DNA of 10,757 nt from JALYUA01 sp038229875 (GTDB lineage: Bacteria; Acidobacteriota; Thermoanaerobaculia; UBA5066; Gp7-AA6), in assembly GCA_038229875.1 (NCBI GenBank), contig JBBROA010000128.1, positions 1-10,757 on the forward strand, read 5' to 3'. Position numbers and translations under genes: made by a program. Shown here piece after piece: positions 5,967-10,757 of the stretch. Position 1 is the stretch's first letter; the number at the start of each line of letters is the position of its first letter. The notes beneath the pieces are model-generated. The model did not search any database. It was given only the letters and a program-made list of their open reading frames with translations, and was not told where the DNA came from.

Positions 5967-7709
5967 TCAGGGCGCCTTCGCGAGCCGGGTCAGGAAACTG
6001 TCGGCATCCTCGAAGCCGACGAGCCTCAGGTCCTTCCTCTCCTGTCCCGCCGCGTCGAGAAAGACGAGCGTCGGAACTCCGAGGATCGCGTACTTGTCGG
6101 ACAGCGCCGCCACTTCCGGAGAGCCGGAGCGGGTCAGGTCCGCCTTGTAGAGACCGCGTCGAGAAAGCTCGGCGCGCACGCGGGGATCGCTGAACGTCTT
6201 TTCCTCGAGCTCGCGGCAGGGCACGCACCAGTCGGCCGCGAAGTCGATCACGGCGGGTTTTTTCCCGGCGGCGATCGTGTCCGCCGCGTACGGCCGCCAC
6301 GCGAGCCCGTCCGCGGCGTGTGCGGGGCTCCGGGGTCGGAAGAAAACGGCGGCGGCAACGAACAGAAGGGCGGCGAACGCGCGCAGCGCCGGTTTCCAGC
6401 CGCTGCCGCGGAACGCGAGGAACGCGGCCGCGAGAAGCAGCACCGCCGGCAACAGCCAGTCCGCAAACGGGCGGGGCAGAGCGGGCCGCAGGAAGTACGC
6501 CGCCATGGCAAGCAGCACCCAACCGAAGACTTTCTTGACCGACTCCATCCACATGCCCGCGCGGGGCATGCGCGAAAGACTTCCAGAAAACGCGCCGAGA
6601 AAGAGGTAGGGGAGGCCGAGGCCGAGCGACAGGACGAAGAAGAGCAGAAATCCTAGCCCGGCCTGCTGTCGCGCCGCGACGAAGGCGAGGAGCCCGAGCA
6701 CGAAGGGCCCGACGCAGGGCGCCGCGACCACGCCGACGAGCAGACCCATGCCGTACGCTCCGGCGGCGCCGGAACGGGCCCCCGCCTTCTGCATCAGCGC
6801 CGTCGGCATCCGGAGGTCGTACAGCCCGAACATCGAGAGCGCCAGCACGACGAGCACCACAGCCACTCCCGCGAGGACCCACGGGGACTGAAGCGCGGAA
6901 CCGAAGAGCCTGCCGGACAGAGCCGCCGCGACCCCGAGCCCCGAGTACATCGTGCACATGCCGAGGACGTAGATCGCGGCAAGGCGAAACACGCGCCGAC
7001 CGTCGCCCGCAGCCTGGCCAGCGAAGAACGAGAGCGTCAGCGGGATGACGGGATAGACGCAGGGTGTGAGGTTCAAGGCGAGGCCGCCGGCGAACAGAAG
7101 CAGCAGGACGAACGGGAGTCCCCGCCGGTTCAACTGCTCCTCGAAATCCGCGGAAGCTCCGGCCGCGCGCGTGGCGCTCGTTTCGGCTGGTGGCGCGGCG
7201 GACAGAGGGACGGCGCCTCCGGTGAGCGCCGCTGCGGAGCCCTTCCCCGACGCCTGCGTCTGGAAGGTCAGGGAAGCCGGCGCGAAGCACTGGCTGTCGT
7301 TGCACGCCTGGAAGTCGAGCGTCCCGGAAAAAGCGGTCGGGGCCTCTCCGGTCCACGAAACCGGGACCGTCACCGTGAAGGCTCCTTCGTAGACGGAGAG
7401 GGGCTTCTCGGCAAAGGAGAACTTCTTCGACTGCCCCGGCGGATAGACCGGGGTCGCGGCGGCCGAACCCCCGGGAGCGTTGACCTTGACCGACGTGGGG
7501 ATCAGGTAATCCTCCGTCGGCGTATGGCTGTTGACGTGGTACCCGGCCGCAACTGTCGCTGTGATCCGTAGCGACGCCGCGTTCTTTCCGGAGCCTTCGA
7601 CCGCCGCGGAAACGGAGACGAGATCGGCGGGCTTTGGAGCGGGCGAGCCCGGCGCGGCGATTGCGGCCGCGAACAGGATTACGAACGCCCCGGCGCGGCG
7701 CGCCCTCAT
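5967..7709 (-). CDS. dsbD: DsbD: thiol:disulfide interchange protein, transmembrane electron carrier
   Basis: Encodes 580 residues with the full three-part DsbD architecture. A signal peptide (about 1-20) precedes a periplasmic alpha domain (about 25-155) with the pair C136 and C141 (QACNDSQCF). The membrane domain (about 195-460) holds the two buried cysteines, C217 in LTPCVYPVIPL and C332 in AAPCVGPF. A C-terminal thioredoxin domain (about 465-580) has the pair C495 and C498 in ADWCVPCRELEE and a cis-proline loop GVPTL. By family, electrons pass from cytoplasmic thioredoxin through the membrane domain to the C-terminal and then the alpha domain, which reduces periplasmic partners. An extra Cys (C252) lies in a membrane segment. 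The ATG at 7707-7709 overlaps the upstream gene's stop as ATGA, and the 20 bases before it hold no purine-rich binding site, so translation is probably coupled to that gene. Confidence 0.95.
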   Translation of the reverse strand: MRARRAGAFVILFAAAIAAPGSPAPKPADLVSVSAAVEGSGKNAASLRITATVAAGYHVNSHTPTEDYLIPTSVKVNAPGGSAAATPVYPPGQSKKFSFAEKPLSVYEGAFTVTVPVSWTGEAPTAFSGTLDFQACNDSQCFAPASLTFQTQASGKGSAAALTGGAVPLSAAPPAETSATRAAGASADFEEQLNRRGLPFVLLLLFAGGLALNLTPCVYPVIPLTLSFFAGQAAGDGRRVFRLAAIYVLGMCTMYSGLGVAAALSGRLFGSALQSPWVLAGVAVVLVVLALSMFGLYDLRMPTALMQKAGARSGAAGAYGMGLLVGVVAAPCVGPFVLGLLAFVAARQQAGLGFLLFFVLSLGLGLPYLFLGAFSGSLSRMPRAGMWMESVKKVFGWVLLAMAAYFLRPALPRPFADWLLPAVLLLAAAFLAFRGSGWKPALRAFAALLFVAAAVFFRPRSPAHAADGLAWRPYAADTIAAGKKPAVIDFAADWCVPCRELEEKTFSDPRVRAELSRRGLYKADLTRSGSPEVAALSDKYAILGVPTLVFLDAAGQERKDLRLVGFEDADSFLTRLAKAP

Positions 7710-8614
7710 GGATTGGACGGAGGCGCCGTCAGCCGCGTGAGCATCGCGTTGACCTGCCCGATGTAGGGAGAGTTCGGATGGTCTTTCTGGAACTTCTTGA
7801 ACAGCGCGAGCGCCTCGGCGGGCTTGTTCTCGGCGAGCGGAAGCTGCGCGCGGAAAAGCTCGGCCCGCTCGCGCCTGCGCGCATCGCGCGTGCTCGCAAG
7901 CACCCGCTCGATCGTCCGCCGCGAGCTGGCGATCTGCCCGAGGTCGAGCTCCACGGCGGCGAGGATCTCGCGGGCCTCGTCGCGAACGGCGGCGGGCGCC
8001 CCCGGAACGGACGCCGCCCTCTGGAGGCGGGGAAGCGCCGCCGCGGAGTCGGATCGCTGATACAGCTCGCGGCCCGTCTCGAGCGCTTCCTTCGCGAGAA
8101 GTTTCGCGATGTCCTGGGACTCGACTCGTTTCGCAAATGCCCGATACGCGGCGGTGTCATGGGAGATGTGCTGGTAGAACTCGGGGGCGCTCGTGAATCC
8201 CTGCATCAGGAACACGATGCGGCCCTCCGGCGTCGTGACGAGCACGGCGGGCGTCTCCCGTACGCCGTAACGGCGGGCGAGCTCCCGCCCCTCGCCGGAC
8301 GTCATCGAGACCTTGACGGGCACCATCGGCAGGAGAACCGCTTCGAACTGGAAGGCGGGGTAGAGCAGCGCATCCATGCGCCGGCACTGCCCGCACTCCG
8401 AATCGTCGAACTCGACGTAAACGAGCTTGCTCTCGGCGCCGGCGCGGGCCCGGGCCTCGTCGGGGGTGGCGGCCCAGCGGGCATTTCCGGGACTGCTGAC
8501 CGAACCGGACGGACGCGCCGGCGCCGGCGATCCGGCAGCGGGTGTGGAAACCGCTTCCTGCCCGGCCGCGGACACAGCGAAGCCCGCGAGATACAGGACG
8601 ATCAGGGTTCTCAA
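7706..8614 (-). CDS. Secreted thioredoxin-like protein (CGQC) with helical, TPR-like C-terminus
   Basis: Encodes 302 residues. A signal peptide (about 1-18, LIVLYLAGFAVSAAG) and a Pro/Ala/Ser-rich linker (20-45) lead to a thioredoxin fold (about 50-150). This has KLVYVEFDDSECGQC with C74 and C77, and the cis-Pro at TPAVLV (P122). The rest (about 155-295) is helical and Ala/Leu/Glu-rich with TPR-like spacing. The start is TTG at 8614, chosen because GGAGG (8620-8624) lies five bases upstream and a signal peptide follows at once. Longer frames run into the tRNA-Phe gene; an ATG at 8662 lacks a binding site. A weak promoter pair (TTGCTC 8758-8753, CATCAT 8734-8729, 18-base spacer) is possible. 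The four-base overlap with dsbD suggests that DsbD keeps this protein reduced in the periplasm. Substrates are unknown. Confidence 0.85.
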   Translation of the reverse strand: MRTLIVLYLAGFAVSAAGQEAVSTPAAGSPAPARPSGSVSSPGNARWAATPDEARARAGAESKLVYVEFDDSECGQCRRMDALLYPAFQFEAVLLPMVPVKVSMTSGEGRELARRYGVRETPAVLVTTPEGRIVFLMQGFTSAPEFYQHISHDTAAYRAFAKRVESQDIAKLLAKEALETGRELYQRSDSAAALPRLQRAASVPGAPAAVRDEAREILAAVELDLGQIASSRRTIERVLASTRDARRRERAELFRAQLPLAENKPAEALALFKKFQKDHPNSPYIGQVNAMLTRLTAPPSNP

Positions 8615-8619
8615 GCGAG

Positions 8620-8624
8620 CCTCC
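8620..8624 (-). promoter_or_regulatory. Ribosome binding site deciding the TTG start of the thioredoxin-like gene
   Basis: On the minus strand GGAGG lies five bases before TTG (8614-8612). It is the only strong site in the area and argues for the TTG start over the upstream ATG at 8662, which has no such motif. Confidence 0.7.
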
Positions 8625-8810
8625 AGTCTGCGGCGGGAAAACGGGCGGACGACTTCGGGCATTCCCGGAGGGCACGCTGCGGGGGCTCCTGGGGCGCCTC
8701 GAAGACTGCGGACCCGGCTCATGGGCCGATGATGTCTCGCCAGTCGCCACCCGAGCAAGCGTGGGGCGCGTGACACTCTCGGCGCCGCCGCGCGGCCCGG
8801 CCGAAAGCCG

Positions 8811-8839
8811 TTGTCAGGTCCCGGGAATCCCGCTACACT
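8811..8839 (+). promoter_or_regulatory. Sigma-70 type promoter of tRNA-Phe
   Basis: TTGTCA (8811-8816) and TACACT (8834-8839) with a 17-base spacer: five of six and four of six matches to the consensus. Transcription would start near 8846, about 11 bases before the mature tRNA. The same transcript may reach def. The rest of the 242-base gap 8615-8856 shows nothing else convincing. Confidence 0.75.
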
Positions 8840-8856
8840 CGCGGCCCGGTGAGAAC

Positions 8857-8932
8857 GCCCAGGTAGCTCAGTTGGTAGAGCAAGGGACTGAAAATCCCTG
8901 TGTCGGCGGTTCAATTCCGTCCCTGGGCACCA
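8857..8932 (+). tRNA. tRNA-Phe (anticodon GAA)
   Basis: A 76-base cloverleaf. The acceptor GCCCAGG (8857-8863) pairs with CCTGGGC (8922-8928). The D arm is GCTC...GAGC. The anticodon stem AGGGA/TCCCT holds CTGAAAA with anticodon GAA at 8890-8892. The T arm is GGCGG TTCAATT CCGTC with one G-U pair. The discriminator is A and CCA is encoded (8930-8932). It has its own promoter at 8811-8839. Confidence 0.97.
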
Positions 8933-8952
8933 AAGATCGGCCGTCTGGCGTG

Positions 8953-8976
8953 AGCGTTAGCGTTAGCGTCAGCGGT
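8953..8976 (+). repeat. Short hexamer tandem repeat (AGCGTT type)
   Basis: Four hexamers in a row between tRNA-Phe and def: AGCGTT, AGCGTT, AGCGTC, AGCGGT, that is two perfect and two degenerate copies. It lies in non-coding DNA. No function is apparent, and slippage is the likely origin. Confidence 0.6.
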
Positions 8977-9053
8977 CAAGCGCCAGTCCCGGGCCCGTCG
9001 CCAGCGCCCTTAAACGACAACCGAGACCTGAAAGCCGAAGACCCGGAACTCTC

Positions 9054-9569
9054 ATGATCCTCAAAGTCGCCAAGCTCGGCGTCAAAGTGCTCCGAGCCCC
9101 CTCCCAGGACGTCGATCCGAAAGCGCTCGCGCGCGGGGACTACGAAGCGTTTCTGGCCGACCTCGAGGACACGATGCGCGAGTACGAGGGGACCGGGATC
9201 GCCGCGCCGCAGGTCTTCACGCCGCTTCGGGCATTTCTCTACGAAGTGTACCCGGAGAAGCGCAAGCGAAAGGAGCAGGAGGTCCCGCTGACGGCCCTCT
9301 TCAACGCCTCCTACGAGGGTGTGGGCACGGCGAAGGAGACCGATTCCGAGGGATGCCTGTCGGTTCCCTTCCTCTGGGGAGGCGTCGTGCCGAGGTTCGA
9401 GACCATCCGCGTGCGCGCCCGGGACCGGTCGGGGAGGCCGGTGGATTTCGAGGCGACGGGTTACCACGCGCGGGTGCTGCAGCACGAGATCGATCATCTG
9501 GACGGGATCGTCTACCTCGACCGGATGCCCGATCTCCGGTCCCTCAAGTACACCGTCAATTTCGGCTGA
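9054..9569 (+). CDS. def: Peptide deformylase
   Basis: Encodes 171 residues, the usual size. All three family motifs are present: GTGIAAPQ (46-53), EGCLS (99-103) and HEIDH (144-148). The metal ligands are C101, H144 and H148, and the catalytic residue is E145. The enzyme removes the formyl group from the N-terminal methionine of new proteins in the cytoplasm. After EGCLSVP the sequence runs FLWGGVVPRFETIRVRARD, a variant of the common PGV..V.R region that I recall from other deformylases. The ATG at 9054 has a weak binding site (CGGA). The usual partner fmt (methionyl-tRNA formyltransferase) is not adjacent; upstream is tRNA-Phe at 121 bases and downstream is nuoB with its own promoter, so def stands alone or is read with the tRNA. 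Confidence 0.95.
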   Translation: MILKVAKLGVKVLRAPSQDVDPKALARGDYEAFLADLEDTMREYEGTGIAAPQVFTPLRAFLYEVYPEKRKRKEQEVPLTALFNASYEGVGTAKETDSEGCLSVPFLWGGVVPRFETIRVRARDRSGRPVDFEATGYHARVLQHEIDHLDGIVYLDRMPDLRSLKYTVNFG

Positions 9570-9623
9570 AGGTTGACGCGCCGGACGCGCGCGGCCGCCC
9601 CGTCAGGGTAAGTTCCGGCTGCT

Positions 9624-9639
9624 TGTGAAAATTTTCACA
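9624..9639. promoter_or_regulatory. CRP/FNR-type operator in front of the nuo genes
   Basis: TGTGAAAATTTTCACA is a perfect 16-base palindrome and matches exactly the CRP half-sites TGTGA-N6-TCACA. It is an AT-rich island in GC-rich DNA and its right end forms the -35 box of the likely nuoB promoter. Its centre lies about 36 bases before the predicted start of transcription, close to but not exactly the -41.5 of class II activator sites, so activation or repression are both possible. The regulator gene is not in the window, so which family member binds is inference. Confidence 0.65.
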
Positions 9640-9661
9640 TTCGCGTCGCGGTTGTTATGAT
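9634..9661 (+). promoter_or_regulatory. Probable promoter of the nuoB operon
   Basis: TTCACA (9634-9639) and TATGAT (9656-9661), each five of six matches, are separated by 16 bases. Transcription would start near 9668, leaving only about nine bases before the nuoB ATG. The -35 lies inside the CRP/FNR-type palindrome. Confidence 0.6.
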
Positions 9662-9676
9662 CCGGAAGAGGTGACG

Positions 9677-10285
9677 ATGTTCGGTCGAGGGAAACAGTTG
9701 CCGGTCCATGGCGCGGCGCCCGCCGACTCGGGGCCCGCGGACTTCCTGACCACGAAGCTCGAGACGATGGTCGGCTGGGCGCGCTCCAACTCTCTCTGGC
9801 CGCTCCCTTTCGCCACGGCCTGCTGCGGAATCGAATTCATGTCCGTCGTGTCGTCCCACTACGACCTGTCGCGCTTCGGGGCGGAGGTCGTCCGCTTCTC
9901 CCCGCGCCAGGCGGACCTGCTGATCGTCGCGGGGACGGTGGTCGACAAGCTCGCGCCGACGCTCCGCAGGATCTACGACCAGATGCCAGAGCCGAAGTGG
10001 GTGATCTCGATGGGCGTTTGCGCGTCCTCCGGCGGGTTCTACCGCGCGTACCACGTGACGCAGGGGATCGACGAGATCATCCCGGTAGACGTCTACGTGC
10101 CGGGCTGTCCCCCCACTCCCGAAGAGCTGATGCACGGGATCTTCGAGCTGCAGCGGAAGATCCAGTCCGGCGAGAAATCGCGCGACACGCGGTCGGCGCG
10201 GTTTGCCGAAGGCGACAAGTACGCGTGGTCGCCGGGGGAACGCACGCCGGAAGAGGCGGCGGTCCCGGTCAAGCCCGCGTCGTGA
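9677..10285 (+). CDS. nuoB: NADH-quinone oxidoreductase subunit B (complex I)
   Basis: Encodes 202 residues from the ATG at 9677, which has AGAGG (9667-9671) five bases upstream; a GTG at 9671 in the same frame would overlap that site. NuoB carries the last iron-sulfur cluster (N2) before quinone reduction, in the peripheral arm at the membrane. The cluster ligands are present: tandem C49 and C50 (ATACCGIEFMS), C115 (SMGVCASSGGFY) and C144 (VPGCPPTPE). The C-terminal 40 residues are charged and variable, as in many homologues. nuoC follows after 19 bases. nuoA, normally just upstream, is missing: the gene before is def, and a promoter sits directly in front of nuoB. Expression may depend on the CRP/FNR-type site at 9624-9639. 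Confidence 0.96.
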   Translation: MFGRGKQLPVHGAAPADSGPADFLTTKLETMVGWARSNSLWPLPFATACCGIEFMSVVSSHYDLSRFGAEVVRFSPRQADLLIVAGTVVDKLAPTLRRIYDQMPEPKWVISMGVCASSGGFYRAYHVTQGIDEIIPVDVYVPGCPPTPEELMHGIFELQRKIQSGEKSRDTRSARFAEGDKYAWSPGERTPEEAAVPVKPAS

Positions 10286-10304
10286 CGTCGGAAGGCGTGA
10301 AGGC

Positions 10305-10757
10305 GTGAGCACCCCAACAGTCGTCGAGCCGTCGACCCTCTCGGCGCAATCGGAGAAGTTGCGGGGAAGGCTAGCGCAATCTCCGCTCGCCGGGCTCGTC
10401 GAGGTTTCGGATCTCGATATGACCGTCCTCGAGGTCGCGCCGGAGAACTGGTTCGCGCTCGCGCTGTTTCTCCGGGACGACCGCGCTTGCCTCTACGACC
10501 TGTATATCGACCTCGCCGGAGTGGACAACCTGCGCCGCGCCGGCCGCAAGACGCGATTCGAAGCGGTCGTCCACCTGCATTCGCTGACGAACAACGAGCA
10601 CATCCGCGTCAAGGTGCTGCTGCCCGATCCCGAGAAACCCGTGCTGCCGAGCGTCATCGAGGTCTGGCCCGCCGCGAACTGGTTCGAGCGCGAGGCGTAC
10701 GACCTTTTCGGGTTCGACTTTACCGGGCACCCCAACCTGCGTCGCCTCCTCTGCCAC
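10305..10757 (+). CDS. nuoC: NADH-quinone oxidoreductase subunit C (complex I), 3' end outside window
   Basis: The first 151 residues are present and the frame is open to the window edge. The complex I 30-kDa subunit signature is complete: WPAANWFEREAYDLFG (121-136), then GHPNLRRLL (141-149). The subunit sits in the peripheral arm next to NuoB and NuoD. The start is GTG at 10305, with GAAGG at 10291-10295 upstream; no other in-frame start lies between it and the nuoB stop at 10285. The remaining part may be the end of NuoC, or NuoC may be fused to NuoD as in some bacteria, which cannot be seen here. Together with nuoB it is read rightward, presumably into nuoD and the rest of the operon. Confidence 0.95.
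   Translation, partial: MSTPTVVEPSTLSAQSEKLRGRLAQSPLAGLVEVSDLDMTVLEVAPENWFALALFLRDDRACLYDLYIDLAGVDNLRRAGRKTRFEAVVHLHSLTNNEHIRVKVLLPDPEKPVLPSVIEVWPAANWFEREAYDLFGFDFTGHPNLRRLLCH

Noticed and set aside
5956..7356. 466-residue minus-strand open frame overlapping dsbD in another frame
   Set aside because: DsbD in the neighbouring frame shows every expected cysteine motif; this frame is an Arg/Pro/Gly-rich shadow.
7634..8773. 379-residue plus-strand open frame over the thioredoxin-like gene
   Set aside because: It is antisense to the thioredoxin-like gene, very rich in Arg and Gly, and shows no family motif.
8615..8914. Longer N-terminus for the thioredoxin-like protein (to 8914)
   Set aside because: It would run into the tRNA-Phe gene and its promoter and bury the signal peptide. 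The TTG at 8614 has a strong ribosome binding site.
8953..8976. Hexamer tandem repeat as a CRISPR or regulatory iteron array
   Set aside because: Units are six bases with no spacers, only two are perfect, and no origin or cas gene is near.
1..10757. Mobile element, phage, toxin-antitoxin or defence system
   Set aside because: No transposase, integrase, terminal repeats, restriction or toxin motifs could be read on either strand, and the three tRNA genes show no adjacent integrase or repeated 3' ends.

Overview
The window is a GC-rich piece of bacterial chromosome carrying mostly housekeeping genes. The decayed receptor at 2560-3180 resembles the large TonB-dependent outer-membrane receptors common in Acidobacteriota. 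That match, the high GC and the mix of intact genes make an acidobacterial-type, Gram-negative, respiring organism the best guess. This rests on remembered family resemblance, not on a search. No phage, transposase, CRISPR array or rRNA is visible, and I see no clearly new multi-gene system.

Left part (1-3660), irregular and partly decayed: the end of an unrecognised plus-strand reading frame with an intrinsic terminator behind it; a minus-strand polytopic GT-C (GT39/PMT-like) glycosyltransferase with visibly lower GC than the right half; a TonB-dependent receptor pseudogene that can still be read in pieces; and a small protein with two Cys pairs.

Middle part (3634-5891), information processing: lexA with a candidate self-regulatory palindrome over its promoter, tRNA-Cys(GCA), about 640 bases with no recognisable intact gene, then tRNA-Leu(UAA) only 17 bases ahead of rnc (RNase III).

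Right-centre (5967-8614), minus strand: a two-gene redox operon in which a secreted thioredoxin-like protein (CGQC) overlaps a full-length DsbD by four bases. DsbD would carry electrons across the inner membrane, and its neighbour is a plausible periplasmic client.

Right end (8811-10757), plus strand: tRNA-Phe(GAA) with a good sigma-70 type promoter, def (peptide deformylase), and then nuoB and nuoC of respiratory complex I. nuoC runs off the edge. The nuo promoter carries a perfect CRP/FNR-type palindrome, the most interesting regulatory signal in the window.
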